58,633 nt of DNA from an uncultured Alphaproteobacteria bacterium. GTDB lineage: Bacteria; Pseudomonadota; Alphaproteobacteria; HIMB59; GCA-002718135. The position numbers and the translations under genes are program-made. The notes below the pieces were generated by a model. The model had not been told where the DNA came from. It was given only the letters and a program-made list of their open reading frames with translations, and ran no database searches. The stretch's first letter is position 1, and each line of letters opens with the position of its first letter. Positions 45,199 to 54,383 of the stretch are shown piece by piece. The stretch spans positions 1 to 58,633 of the forward strand of contig CACLAN010000004.1 in the NCBI GenBank assembly GCA_902604905.1, written 5' to 3'.

Positions 45199-45675
45199 TT
45201 AAATTGTATTATCTAATTCTGTTTTTTCGTTTTCTTCTTTTTCAGGAACGACATATGCAACAGCACAATGATCTAAACAATAAGGCTTATCTTCAAATCT
45301 ATCTTTACCACAAAAACGAAAGTCTGCTTCATCAGGATGACCTTCAGGCCATTCACAACCTCTCTTTGGAGCTGTATTGAATAAATTTTTAACCACTGGT
45401 TGGAAAATAGTGGCCTCTGTAGAGACAACCTCTGGTTCTTTAGAGCTTTCAAAATTTAATTTTGGCATTACAGGAGATCTAGCTTTCTTTCGATCGGGCT
45501 TAACAGCTGTTCTTCTTATGGGAGATGGTCTTCTCTCGAGTCCAATTCTATGTGCTTTTCCAACAACTGCGTTTTTAGTGAAACCTAGTAATTTTCCAAT
45601 TTGTGCCGTCGGTAGACCTTGGTCCCACAACTCTCTAAGTTTTGATACATTATTATCATCCCAAGGCATTATCAA
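45199..45675 (-). CDS. gcrA: Cell-cycle regulator GcrA
   Basis: Sigma-70 cofactor of alphaproteobacteria that activates genes with GANTC sites methylated by CcrM. The 158-residue protein begins MPWDDNNVSKLRELWDQGLPTAQIGKLLGFTKNAVVGKAHRIGL, a helix-turn-helix DNA-binding domain. It ends with the sigma-binding region GCEWPEGHPDEADFRFCG and PYCLDHCAVAYVVPE. The second methionine (residue 3) may be the real start, since the family usually begins M-x-W. It is divergent from pgk over a 132-base spacer with no GANTC site seen. Confidence 0.93.
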   Translation of the reverse strand: MIMPWDDNNVSKLRELWDQGLPTAQIGKLLGFTKNAVVGKAHRIGLERRPSPIRRTAVKPDRKKARSPVMPKLNFESSKEPEVVSTEATIFQPVVKNLFNTAPKRGCEWPEGHPDEADFRFCGKDRFEDKPYCLDHCAVAYVVPEKEENEKTELDNTI

Positions 45676-45807
45676 ACTCCATTACTACATTTAGTAGCTT
45701 ATAAAGGATTTAATATACTAAATATATGTATTAAAAAAGTCAAAACTGCAAATTTTTAAAAAAAATCAATGAATTGCTGCATTTTTTTTATATACATGTG
45801 AATAGAA

Positions 45808-47004
45808 ATGAAAGAATTAAGAAATCTAGACTGTAAAAATAAAAAAATAATTGTTCGAGTTGATTTAAACGTACCAGTATTGGAAGGGACAATTACAGAT
45901 CATTCAAGAATTCATGTTATTTTACCAACACTGGAAAAACTAATTAAAAATAAAAATAAGGTATTCTTAATTGCTCATTTTGGTCGACCTAAAGGTGAAG
46001 TTAGTAAAAAATATTCTATTGAGTTTTTATGCTCAGAATTAAAAAAATTTTTAAATCTAAACACTATTCATTTTTTAGCTAAGTGTGAAAAAAAAATCAT
46101 TGAGACAAAAATTGCTGAAATGAACATGGGGGAAATTTGTCTATTAGAAAATATTCGTTTTAATGCTGAAGAAGAAAAAAATGATCTTAATTTTTCAAAA
46201 GTATTAGCTTCTAGTTTTGACATATATATTAATGACGCGTTTTCTGCATCTCATCGCAATCATGCATCTATAGTGAGTATTACTAAATACTTACCTTCAT
46301 ACGCTGGATTAAGTTTCTCAAAAGAAATTGAAAATTTAGATAAATTTTTAGAAAATTCAAATAAACCAAATTTAGCAATTATAGGCGGCTCAAAGGTTTC
46401 AACAAAAATAAAAGTTTTAGAAAATATAGTTGAAATTTTTGACTCTTTAGTGATTGGTGGTGCAATGGCTAATACCTTTTTGCTATCAAATAATTATAAA
46501 GTTGGTTCTTCTCTGGTAGAAAATGATTTTATAGAACTATCAAAAAAGATACAAAAAAAAGCAGAATCAAAAAATTGCAAAATACTTTTACCAATTGATG
46601 GTGTTTGCTCAAAAACAATAAAAGATAGAGTAAATGTTAAGACTTATTCAATTAATAATATTCCAAATGACCAAATGATATTAGATGTTGGTGGGCAAAC
46701 AACAAAACTAATTTCAGATGAAATATTAAAATCTAAATCAATTTTATGGAATGGGCCTTTAGGCGCATTTGAGTATAGTCCATTTGATAAAAGTACAATT
46801 TCAGTTGCAAATATTATACAAAATTATTCAAGTAAATCTCAATTAGATGCTCTAGCAGGAGGAGGAGATACACTTGCAGCAATAAAAAAAGCTAAAGCAA
46901 ATGACGCATTTAAATATTTATCTACAGCTGGGGGTGCTTTTTTAGAGTGGCTTGAGGGAAATAAATCACCAGGATTTATAGCATTAAGAGAAAACAATTT
47001 TTAA
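45808..47004 (+). CDS. pgk: Phosphoglycerate kinase
   Basis: Transfers phosphate between 1,3-bisphosphoglycerate and ADP in glycolysis/gluconeogenesis. The N-terminal substrate domain has KIIVRVDLNVPV and IAHFGRPKGE. The middle reads INDAFSASHRNHASIV and AIIGGSKVSTKIKVLENI. The nucleotide domain ends with AGGGDTLAAIKKA and STAGGAFLEWLEG. Length 398 is typical. gap and fba are not adjacent, unlike many genomes. It is convergent with ispZ with one base between the stops. Confidence 0.95.
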   Translation: MKELRNLDCKNKKIIVRVDLNVPVLEGTITDHSRIHVILPTLEKLIKNKNKVFLIAHFGRPKGEVSKKYSIEFLCSELKKFLNLNTIHFLAKCEKKIIETKIAEMNMGEICLLENIRFNAEEEKNDLNFSKVLASSFDIYINDAFSASHRNHASIVSITKYLPSYAGLSFSKEIENLDKFLENSNKPNLAIIGGSKVSTKIKVLENIVEIFDSLVIGGAMANTFLLSNNYKVGSSLVENDFIELSKKIQKKAESKNCKILLPIDGVCSKTIKDRVNVKTYSINNIPNDQMILDVGGQTTKLISDEILKSKSILWNGPLGAFEYSPFDKSTISVANIIQNYSSKSQLDALAGGGDTLAAIKKAKANDAFKYLSTAGGAFLEWLEGNKSPGFIALRENNF

Positions 47005-47005
47005 C

Positions 47006-47545
47006 TTAATCTTCAATTTGATATTTTTTTATCAGAGGGAATTGTGTCATAGTAAAAATAAACGTAATTGGCAAGATACCAAAAACTTTAAAATTTACCC
47101 AAACATCAGTACTTTGTGTTCTCCAAACAATTTCATTTAAAACAGCAAGTGCAACAAAAAAAGCAATCCACCTTTGAGTTAATATTCTCCATCCATCTTC
47201 TTCTAGTTTAAGTGCAGCACCTAAAAGATACTTTAAAAGAGGTTTTTTAACAATCACTCCTCCATATAAAATTAATGCGAAGACCATATTTATTATTGTT
47301 GGTTTCATTTTAATAAAAATTTCATTGTCAAAATAAATTGTTAGACCTCCAAATATTAATACAATCGCAGCCCCAAGAGTTGGCATAATTGGTATTTTTT
47401 TCTCAAGTATATATGAAATGATTACTGAAATTACAGTTGCAATCATAAGAGGAAGTATTGCTTCTTGAAGACCACTTCTTGTATAAAAAATAAAGAATAC
47501 TGCAAGCGGTCCTATATCAATTAATAATTTATAAACTGACTTCAT
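47006..47545 (-). CDS. Inner membrane-spanning protein YciB / septation protein A family
   Basis: A 179-residue polytopic protein with about five helices. It matches the IspZ/YciB family through LLIDIGPLAVFFIFYTRSG at the N-terminus, KMKPTIINMVFALILYGG, and ALNEIVWRTQSTDVWVNFKVFG near the end. The role is linked to envelope or septum integrity in enterobacteria. Its start overlaps the ftsY stop by four bases, so it belongs to the dapF-mtaB-ftsY operon. Confidence 0.9.
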   Translation of the reverse strand: MKSVYKLLIDIGPLAVFFIFYTRSGLQEAILPLMIATVISVIISYILEKKIPIMPTLGAAIVLIFGGLTIYFDNEIFIKMKPTIINMVFALILYGGVIVKKPLLKYLLGAALKLEEDGWRILTQRWIAFFVALAVLNEIVWRTQSTDVWVNFKVFGILPITFIFTMTQFPLIKKYQIED

Positions 47546-48462
47546 TTTTGTTCTTCTAGATTTAAAATAGACCTAGCAAAGTTTTGAGAATTAAAGGTTA
47601 CAAGGTCCTCAATACTTTCTCCAAGACCAACATAACTTATAGGGATTTCAAATTTATTTGCAATTGAAATTAATGCTCCACCTTTTGCTGTTCCATCCAA
47701 TTTAGTTATTATAAGACTTGATACATTAAGTTCATTTCCAAAGATTTCTACTTGCTTAATCATGTTCGAACCATTCGTTCCATCTAAAACTAACACAGTT
47801 TCAATATTAAAAGAGGAATTAACTTTTGAGATAACATTCTTCAATTTAATTAGCTGATTAATGAGGTTAGTATTATTTGATAATCTTCCAGCAGTATCTA
47901 TAAGTAAAAAATCATAATTTTCTTTTCCAAATTCTTCAGTTGCCTGATACGCTACGCTTGCTGGATCTTGATTACTTTTTCCAGCGATAAAACTATTATT
48001 ATTTTTTTTCGCCCAATTTTCCAACTGCTCAACAGCTGCTGCCCTAAATGTATCACAAGCCGCAATCAGAATTTTTTTATTTGATAAAATTTTATTTGCA
48101 ATTTTACCAATAGTGGTTGTCTTTCCACTTCCGTTTACTCCAACAAATATTAATATTTTTTTTTCATCATTTTTTCCATTTATCAGAACATGTTCTCTTG
48201 GAAGTAATATACTTTCTATATTTTGAGCTAACATTTCTAATACATTTTTTATTTCATCATCATTTGAAATTTTTATTTTTTTTATAGAATCTATTAGCTG
48301 ATTTACAACATCCAAACTAATATCAGATGAAATAAGAACATTTTCTAATTCTTCTAAAGTTAAATCGTCTATTTTTTTGTTTTTTAAAATCTCTAAAATA
48401 TTAAAAGAAAGTATATTTGAAGTTTTACTTAACTTATCTTTAAATATTGAGAACAAACTCAT
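47542..48462 (-). CDS. ftsY: Signal recognition particle receptor FtsY
   Basis: SRP GTPase receptor that docks ribosome-SRP complexes at the membrane. The 306-residue protein is an N-domain plus G-domain form without the long acidic A-domain of E. coli (497). G-domain signatures are FVGVNGSGKTTTIGKIA, AACDTFRAAAVEQLENW, DFLLIDTAGRLSNN, IITKLDGTAKGGALIS and YVGLGESIEDL. It overlaps mtaB and ispZ by four bases on each side. Its partner ffh is encoded about 2 kb away on the other strand. Confidence 0.95.
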   Translation of the reverse strand: MSLFSIFKDKLSKTSNILSFNILEILKNKKIDDLTLEELENVLISSDISLDVVNQLIDSIKKIKISNDDEIKNVLEMLAQNIESILLPREHVLINGKNDEKKILIFVGVNGSGKTTTIGKIANKILSNKKILIAACDTFRAAAVEQLENWAKKNNNSFIAGKSNQDPASVAYQATEEFGKENYDFLLIDTAGRLSNNTNLINQLIKLKNVISKVNSSFNIETVLVLDGTNGSNMIKQVEIFGNELNVSSLIITKLDGTAKGGALISIANKFEIPISYVGLGESIEDLVTFNSQNFARSILNLEEQK

Positions 48463-49718
48463 GCTATTCTTGCTAATAACGTATCATTTTCTACGCCTGT
48501 GTATATACAGGAAATTATATTCCCCTCTTTAAACTCTTCTTCAAGTTTTACCTTTAAAAAATGCTGATCTTTTCCAAGTGAAAAATTTTCTTTTCTACTT
48601 TCAATTAAAATTTGTTCCTTTTTTCCAATATTTTTTTTTAAATGTTGTTTTAATTTTTCCATACCTCTCTCTCTAAGTCTTCTAGCTCTATCTTTGATAA
48701 TATTTTTTTGAACTTGAGGCATTCTAGATGCAGGAGTGTTTTCTCTTGGTGAATATGGAAAAATATGAAGATGAGTTAAATTACACTCATCAACTAGTTT
48801 AATTGAATCTTGAAACATTTTTTCTGTCTCTGTTGGAAAACCGGCAATTATATCAGCACCAAATGTTGCGTCTTTTCTAATGGATAAAACTTTTTTACAA
48901 AAACTAATTGCCATTTCCCTTGAATGTCTTCTTTTCATTCTTTTCAAAATTAAATTGTTTCCAGCTTGTAAACTTATATGAAAATGAGGCATCAATCTTT
49001 CGTCCTTTAAAACATCCCAAAAATCTTCGTCTATTTCAGCGCAGTCAATTGAGGACAAACGCAGTTGTTTTAATTCAGGTACTAATTTTAGAATTCTTTT
49101 AATTAAATTAGAAAAAGTAGGTTTTGCTGGAAGATCTTTTCCATAATCAGTTATATCTACTCCTGTTAAGACTACTTCATTATATCCATTGCTAACAATT
49201 TTTTTTATTTTATTTATTATTTCTCCAGCAGGTACACTTCTATTATTGCCCCTGCCAAATGGAATAATACAAAAAGTACAGCGATGGTTACAACCTTGTT
49301 GTATTTCAATATAAGCTCTCGATTTTCCATCAAATTTTTCAATTGAATTAGGTACTGTTTTACTTTCTTCTAATATATTTCCTACTTTAAGATTTTTAGA
49401 CTGATAGATATTTTTCCATGTTAAAGTTTCTAATTTTTCTGTATTTCCAATTACTGAGTCTACTTCTTTTAAATCTTTATATTTTAATGGATTGATTTGA
49501 GCCGCACATCCTGTAACTACTATTTTATTATTAGGAAAATTTTTTTTTGCCTTTCTTATTTCATAAGAAACTTTTTTCTCAGCTTCTTCAGTTACTGCAC
49601 ATGAGTTTATGACTGTAATATTATTTAAATTATTTGTTCTAAGATGGTTTTTAATAATTTCACCTTCATAAATATTCAATCTACAACCTAGATTGACTAC
49701 GTAGTTTTTATTTTTCAT
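48459..49718 (-). CDS. mtaB: tRNA t6A37 methylthiotransferase MtaB
   Basis: Radical-SAM enzyme that converts t6A37 to ms2t6A in tRNA. It has the N-terminal MTTase domain with VNLGCRLN, INSCAV and VVTGCAAQ cluster cysteines. The radical-SAM motif CNHRCTFC is within IEIQQGCNHRCTFCIIPFGRG. A GADIIAGFPTETE segment and a C-terminal TRAM region follow. Length 419 fits MtaB rather than MiaB. It lies between dapF (3 bases) and ftsY (4-base overlap). Its substrate depends on TsaD activity. Confidence 0.92.
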   Translation of the reverse strand: MKNKNYVVNLGCRLNIYEGEIIKNHLRTNNLNNITVINSCAVTEEAEKKVSYEIRKAKKNFPNNKIVVTGCAAQINPLKYKDLKEVDSVIGNTEKLETLTWKNIYQSKNLKVGNILEESKTVPNSIEKFDGKSRAYIEIQQGCNHRCTFCIIPFGRGNNRSVPAGEIINKIKKIVSNGYNEVVLTGVDITDYGKDLPAKPTFSNLIKRILKLVPELKQLRLSSIDCAEIDEDFWDVLKDERLMPHFHISLQAGNNLILKRMKRRHSREMAISFCKKVLSIRKDATFGADIIAGFPTETEKMFQDSIKLVDECNLTHLHIFPYSPRENTPASRMPQVQKNIIKDRARRLRERGMEKLKQHLKKNIGKKEQILIESRKENFSLGKDQHFLKVKLEEEFKEGNIISCIYTGVENDTLLARIA

Positions 49719-49721
49719 AAA

Positions 49722-50540
49722 TTATATTTCTAAACTACCCCGATAACTTATTTCTGCAGGTCCTGTCATAATAGATTCATTATTAATTATATTTATGTGC
49801 AGTGAACCTTTTTCAAGTTTCACTTCAGCGTTATTTTCAATCAATCCTTTTTTCCACGCTGCATATACAGCCGCACAGGCACCACTACCACAAGCTAAAG
49901 TGATTCCAACTCCTCGTTCCCAAACCCTCATTTCAATTAAATTTGTATTAATAACTTTAACTATTTCAACATTAGTTTTTTTTGGAAAGAGCTCATGATT
50001 TTCTATTCTAGGACCTATACTTTCAAGATCTGTATTTTTGATCGATTTCCCAAAAAAAACTACATGTGGATTACCTACATTAACAGCAATTCCATTACTA
50101 TATCCATCAATCGAAATTGGTATATTCATTGTATCGACTTCTTTACTTAAAGGAATTTTATCCCAAGTATTTTTTATTGAACCCATGTTTACACTTATAT
50201 TATCATCTATTCTTTTTGATTCTAATATGCCTGCATCAGATTGAATTTTTAAAATTTCTTTATTTAAATCTTCTTCAAATAGTATTTTTGCTACGCAGCG
50301 TGTTCCATTACCACAAGCTTCGGCTCTATCACCACCAGGATTAAAAATTTCAATTTCAGCATCAGCACTTTGATTATTTGTATTATTAATTGTGATTAAT
50401 TGATCACAACCTGCCCCAGTTCTTCTGTCACTGAGTCTTTTAATAATATCTTCAGTAATTGCGATATTGTTAGACCTTTTATCTATGATAACAAAATCAT
50501 TCCCAAGTCCATGCATCTTTATAAAGTCTACTTTTTGCAT
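49722..50540 (-). CDS. dapF: Diaminopimelate epimerase
   Basis: Converts LL- to meso-diaminopimelate for lysine and peptidoglycan synthesis. The two catalytic cysteines are in EACGNGTRC and TLACGSGACAA. The N-terminal KMHGLGNDFVIID and the C-terminal GPAEISYRGSLEI are family marks. Length 272 matches E. coli (274). It is the first gene of a dapF-mtaB-ftsY-ispZ run, a common alphaproteobacterial order. Confidence 0.95.
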   Translation of the reverse strand: MQKVDFIKMHGLGNDFVIIDKRSNNIAITEDIIKRLSDRRTGAGCDQLITINNTNNQSADAEIEIFNPGGDRAEACGNGTRCVAKILFEEDLNKEILKIQSDAGILESKRIDDNISVNMGSIKNTWDKIPLSKEVDTMNIPISIDGYSNGIAVNVGNPHVVFFGKSIKNTDLESIGPRIENHELFPKKTNVEIVKVINTNLIEMRVWERGVGITLACGSGACAAVYAAWKKGLIENNAEVKLEKGSLHINIINNESIMTGPAEISYRGSLEI

Positions 50541-50687
50541 ATTTGGTTTATAACCTAATTTATCGATAAATCTCAGTAAATATGGGAAATTTAAGAATAC
50601 TTGACTTTCAATTATTCAGCTAATAGAGGGTCACCAACAAATCCTATATTTGTAAACGAATTGAGCTTGTTACAATTGTGATAGGTA

Positions 50688-50716
50688 CTCTAGCCCACGA
50701 GTTTCGTGCCCTGGAG
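50688..50716 (+). promoter_or_regulatory. GC-rich leader hairpin upstream of ffh
   Basis: Stem CTCTAG/CTGGAG (50688-50693 with 50711-50716) carries an internal CC/CC loop and an inner stem CACGA/TCGTG (50696-50700 with 50704-50708) closed by GTT. It ends about 14 bases before the ffh GGAG site, and is far more GC-rich than nearby spacers. An alternative AT-rich pairing lies upstream at about 50651-50676. Confidence 0.5.
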
Positions 50717-50737
50717 TTAAAAGGCTATTGGAGATTT

Positions 50738-52102
50738 ATGTTTGATACACTGAACACAAAATTTGAAAAAATTGTTCAAAGTATTCGGGGTAAGGCTGTT
50801 ATATCAGAAACAGATCTTGAAGTTACATTACGTGAAATTAGAATTGCTCTCTTAGAGGCAGATGTTTCATTAGTTGTAGTAAAAGAATTTATAAATTCCA
50901 TCAAGTCAAACATTTTAGGAAAAGAAATTCTCAAATCTGTTAAGCCAGATCAAATGATCATAAAGCTTGTGCAAGATGAGCTTGTAAAAATTCTTGGATC
51001 AGAAAATAAATCTCTTAATTTATCTTCTTCTCAATTAACTAAAATATTGTTTTGTGGATTACAGGGATCTGGGAAAACAACTTCAATTGCCAAACTTTCC
51101 TATTTGTTAAATAAGTCTTCAAAGAAAAAAATTTTACTAGCATCGGCAGACATTTATCGACCAGCAGCACAAGAACAATTAAAAGTATTAGCTGAAGAAA
51201 CTGGCTCAGATTTCTTTAATCACAATCTATCATCAGCCATTAAGATTGTTGATGATTCCATAGACTATGCTCAAAAAAATTTATTTGATATTCTTATTTT
51301 AGATACTGCTGGACGACAAGTTATAGATAAAAAGTTAATGAGTGAATTAATAGAAATTGAAAATAAGTTTAAACCTGACGAAACATTATTAGTAGCAGAT
51401 GCTCTTACAGGGCAAGATGCTGCAAATGTAGCTAAAAGTTTTAGTGATGCAATAAATATTACTGGATCAATTTTAACTCGAATAGATGGAGATAGCAGAG
51501 GCGGTGCAGCACTATCAATTAAATCGATAACAAACTCTCCTATAAAATTTATAGGACTAGGTGAAAAAGTAGAAAATTTTGAACCTTTTCATCCTGAAAG
51601 AATTGCACAAAGAATTTTAGGTATGGGAGATATTGTATCTCTTGTCGAAAAAGCTGCTGAAAATATTGATAAAGAAGAGATGGAAGATATGGCAAAAAAG
51701 ATCGCTAAAGGAAAATTTGATCTTGAAGATTTTGCCAATCAATTAAAGCAAATGGGTAAAATGGGTGGGGTCTCCGGTTTACTTTCTATGATGCCAGGTG
51801 TTTCAAAGGCACAGAAGTTAATGGCAGAAAATAAAATTTCTAATTCAATGATTGATAAACAAATAGCTATAATCAGTTCAATGACAAAAAAAGAAAGGGC
51901 TGATCCAGATATTATAAAGGCTTCACGTAAAATTAGAATTTCAAAAGGATCTGGAACAAAAGTTCAAGACGTTAACAGGTTATTAAAACAGTTTCTCCAA
52001 TCACAAAAAATGATGAAGAGAATGAAATCAATGGGCAAAGGAGGAATTCCCAGTGATTTAATGCAAAAATTACAAGGAAATCTTCCTCCAAACATAAATT
52101 AG
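50738..52102 (+). CDS. ffh: Signal recognition particle protein Ffh
   Basis: SRP54 GTPase that binds signal sequences and the SRP RNA. The chosen ATG at 50738 has GGAG four bases upstream and gives the standard N-terminus MFDTLNTKFEKIVQSIRGK. A longer in-frame opening at 50678 would translate a leader hairpin and is not homologous. G-domain signatures are FCGLQGSGKTTS, SADIYRPAAQEQL, LDTAGRQ and TRIDGDSRGG. The methionine-rich M domain begins near MGKMGGVSGLLSMMPG. The final length is 454 residues, normal. No 4.5S SRP RNA gene was seen nearby. Confidence 0.95.
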   Translation: MFDTLNTKFEKIVQSIRGKAVISETDLEVTLREIRIALLEADVSLVVVKEFINSIKSNILGKEILKSVKPDQMIIKLVQDELVKILGSENKSLNLSSSQLTKILFCGLQGSGKTTSIAKLSYLLNKSSKKKILLASADIYRPAAQEQLKVLAEETGSDFFNHNLSSAIKIVDDSIDYAQKNLFDILILDTAGRQVIDKKLMSELIEIENKFKPDETLLVADALTGQDAANVAKSFSDAINITGSILTRIDGDSRGGAALSIKSITNSPIKFIGLGEKVENFEPFHPERIAQRILGMGDIVSLVEKAAENIDKEEMEDMAKKIAKGKFDLEDFANQLKQMGKMGGVSGLLSMMPGVSKAQKLMAENKISNSMIDKQIAIISSMTKKERADPDIIKASRKIRISKGSGTKVQDVNRLLKQFLQSQKMMKRMKSMGKGGIPSDLMQKLQGNLPPNIN

Positions 52103-52114
52103 AAAGGAAATAAA

Positions 52115-52555
52115 ATGCCAGTAAGAATAAGATTATCAAGAGGTGGTGCAAAGAAAAGACCATTTTATAGAATAGTAGTTGCTGATTCTAGAAGAGCTAG
52201 AGATGGAAAATTTATAGATCAAATTGGAACTTATAACCCAATGCTTCCAAAAGATAGCGCTGATAGAGTTAAATTGGATTTAGACAAAGCTAAGGAATGG
52301 ATTGCAAAAGGAGCAAAACCATCAGATAGAATTTCTATTTTTCTTAGCAATCTTGGTGTGATGGAAAAACCAGTTATTACTGAAAAAACAAAAAAACATC
52401 TACCTAAGAAAAAAGCACAGGAACGTTTAGCTGCTGCTAAAGAAAAAGAAGAAGCTGCGAAAGCTGCAGCAGAAGAACCAAAAGCAGAAGAAGCAGAAGC
52501 TAAGCCAGCTGAAGATGCGCAACCTGCTGAAGAACCAAAAGCTAAAAAAGAATAA
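52115..52555 (+). CDS. rpsP: 30S ribosomal protein S16 with long acidic C-terminal tail
   Basis: Small-subunit protein; residues 1-82 are the conserved S16 core ([33 protein letters not shown]). The remaining about 60 residues are a low-complexity tail rich in Ala, Glu, Lys and Pro (for example [15 protein letters not shown]), which lengthens it to 146 residues compared with about 82 in E. coli. The ATG follows AAAGGAAAT. It is 12 bases after ffh and 14 before rimM. The tail shares a 22-base identical DNA segment with the tail of rplS. Confidence 0.93.
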   Translation: MPVRIRLSRGGAKKRPFYRIVVADSRRARDGKFIDQIGTYNPMLPKDSADRVKLDLDKAKEWIAKGAKPSDRISIFLSNLGVMEKPVITEKTKKHLPKKKAQERLAAAKEKEEAAKAAAEEPKAEEAEAKPAEDAQPAEEPKAKKE

Positions 52556-52569
52556 AATTAATTTTTGCT

Positions 52570-53076
52570 TTGAGTAATAAAGATATTATTCTTGTTGGTC
52601 AGTTTGGATCTCCTTTAGGATTAAAAGGTGAAATAAAAGTTAATATGATGACTACCTCTTTTGAAGTTTTTAAAAATCTAAAAACCTACTATAACTTTGA
52701 TGGTTCAGTTGCTTGGAATTTTAAAAATATTTTATTTAAAAATAATAAGTGTGTTGTTCAAGTTGAAAAATACTTTTCTAGAGAAGATGTTTTAGAGCTT
52801 AAAGGACAAAAAATTTTTTCAAATAAGAAATTCTTTCCAAAAACAAAAGATAATGAGTTTTATATAAACGACCTTATAGAATGCATGATTGTCTTGAAAG
52901 ACAATACTATTATTGGAAAAGTTTTAAGTGTTCAAAATTTCGGGGCAGGTGATTTATTAGAAGTTAAATATAATACCAAACTTACTCTCATACCTTTTGA
53001 TAAAACAAATATTTTATCAGTTAATATCAATAAAAAAGAAATTATAGCTGATCCAATACCTGGTATTCTTGATTAA
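52570..53076 (+). CDS. rimM: Ribosome maturation factor RimM
   Basis: Assists late 30S assembly around the 16S 3' domain and S19. The 168-residue protein has the RimM N-terminal beta-barrel (LVGQFGSPLGLKGEIKVNMMTT) and the PRC-barrel C-terminal part (DLIECMIVLKDNTIIGKVLSV, LEVKY, IPFDKTNILSVN). It uses a TTG start at 52570, which yields MSNKDIILVGQFG with the expected first strand. It lies in the rpsP-rimM-trmD-rplS order found in most bacteria. Confidence 0.9.
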   Translation: MSNKDIILVGQFGSPLGLKGEIKVNMMTTSFEVFKNLKTYYNFDGSVAWNFKNILFKNNKCVVQVEKYFSREDVLELKGQKIFSNKKFFPKTKDNEFYINDLIECMIVLKDNTIIGKVLSVQNFGAGDLLEVKYNTKLTLIPFDKTNILSVNINKKEIIADPIPGILD

Positions 53077-53077
53077 A

Positions 53078-53776
53078 ATGAGAGTAGTAATTTTAACCTG
53101 TTATCCTGAGATGTTTCCTGGCTCACTAGGATATTCTGTAATTGGAAATGCATTAAACAATAAAAAATTTTCTCTCGAGATAGTCAATCTACATAATTTT
53201 GGAATTGATAAAAGGGGAAGTGTTGATGATGAACCTTTTGGTGGAGGCCCTGGAATGGTTATTCGTCCAGATGTGATAGAAAAAGCATTAAATTCAATCA
53301 CGTTCAAAACTGATAATTATTGCAAAATTTTTCTAACACCATCAGGTCAGAAATTATCTCAAGCCAAACTTAATAATTTATCAAAACATGATGAAATGCT
53401 TATTTTATGCGGTAGATTTGAAGGGGTGGACCAAAGAGCTATAGAAATTCTTGATTTTCAGGAAATAAGTATCGGTGATTACGTCCTTTCTGGTGGTGAG
53501 ATTGCTGCCCAGGTGTTAGTTGAAGGTTGTATTCGTCTCATTCCTGGAGTATTAGGGCAGCCACAAAGTTTATTAGAAGAATCTTTTTCTAATAATCTGC
53601 TTGAATATCCTCATTATACCAGACCGCAAATCTGGCAAGATATTCAGGGAAATAAACATGAAGTTCCAGATGTTTTAACATCAGGTCATCATGAAAAAAT
53701 TGATAAATGGAGAAAAGAAAAATCGGTTGAAAAAACTAAAGAATTAAGACCAGATCTTTATAAAAAGGAAATATAA
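53078..53776 (+). CDS. trmD: tRNA (guanine-N1)-methyltransferase TrmD
   Basis: Makes m1G37 in tRNAs to prevent frameshifting. The SPOUT deep-knot region is clear: [27 protein letters not shown] and [22 protein letters not shown], with [12 protein letters not shown]-like ending [15 protein letters not shown]. The ATG at 53078 was preferred over an upstream in-frame TTG that adds three residues, because it lies one base after the rimM stop. Length 232 fits the family. Confidence 0.94.
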   Translation: MRVVILTCYPEMFPGSLGYSVIGNALNNKKFSLEIVNLHNFGIDKRGSVDDEPFGGGPGMVIRPDVIEKALNSITFKTDNYCKIFLTPSGQKLSQAKLNNLSKHDEMLILCGRFEGVDQRAIEILDFQEISIGDYVLSGGEIAAQVLVEGCIRLIPGVLGQPQSLLEESFSNNLLEYPHYTRPQIWQDIQGNKHEVPDVLTSGHHEKIDKWRKEKSVEKTKELRPDLYKKEI

Positions 53777-53777
53777 A

Positions 53778-54383
53778 ATGAGTAATTTATTAGAGACATT
53801 TGAAAAACAACAGATTGAAAAGTTAACTTCAAAAAAAAGAATTCCTGCTTTTCGCCCAGGTGATACTCTAAAAGTTACTGTAAGAATTACAGAGGGAAGT
53901 AAGTCGAGACTTCAAGCATTTGAAGGTATTTGTATTGCAAGAAAAAATAATTCAGTAAACTCTAACTTTACTGTTAGAAAAATATCTCATGGAGAGGGTG
54001 TTGAAAGAGTATTCCCTTTATTCAGTCCATTAGTTGAAAAAATTGAAGTTGTTAGAAAAGGCGATGTAAGAAGAGCTAAGCTATATTATCTAAGAGAATT
54101 ATCTGGAAAGAAAGCAAGGATCGCAGATAAAGATAGGGGCGATGAAGCTGATCAATATGAATATATAGAGGAGGCTCCTCCGGTAGAAGAAACAAAAACT
54201 GCAGATACAGATACAAATGCTGCAGAAGAACTAAAAGCTGAAGAGGTAGAAGCAAAACAAGCAGAGACAAAAGCAGAAGAAGCAGAAGCCAAACCAGCAG
54301 AAGAATCTAAAGCAGAAGCTGCAGAGGAATCTAGTAAAGAAGAGGAAAAAGCAGCCGAAAATAAATCGGATGACAATAAATAA
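53778..54383 (+). CDS. rplS: 50S ribosomal protein L19 with long acidic C-terminal tail
   Basis: Large-subunit protein at the 30S-50S interface. The core (about residues 1-118) has [47 protein letters not shown] and [18 protein letters not shown]. From about 133 to 201 a low-complexity Ala/Glu/Lys tail follows ([18 protein letters not shown]), so it is 201 residues compared with about 115 in E. coli. Its final 14 bases overlap the leuC start region. A 22-base segment (54268-54289) is identical to one in the rpsP tail. Confidence 0.93.
   Translation: MSNLLETFEKQQIEKLTSKKRIPAFRPGDTLKVTVRITEGSKSRLQAFEGICIARKNNSVNSNFTVRKISHGEGVERVFPLFSPLVEKIEVVRKGDVRRAKLYYLRELSGKKARIADKDRGDEADQYEYIEEAPPVEETKTADTDTNAAEELKAEEVEAKQAETKAEEAEAKPAEESKAEAAEESSKEEEKAAENKSDDNK

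Noticed and set aside
45676-45807. GANTC (CcrM/GcrA) sites in the gcrA-pgk spacer
   Set aside because: None was found on reading the spacer, so no methylation-dependent control is claimed.
50678-50737. Twenty-residue N-terminal extension of Ffh
   Set aside because: It contains a strong hairpin and does not resemble the Ffh family N-terminus; the ATG at 50738 has a GGAG site.
54152-54376. Serine/alanine-rich reading frame antisense to the L19 tail
   Set aside because: It is the mirror of a low-complexity GCA/GAA-rich coding tail; no ribosome site or family similarity.
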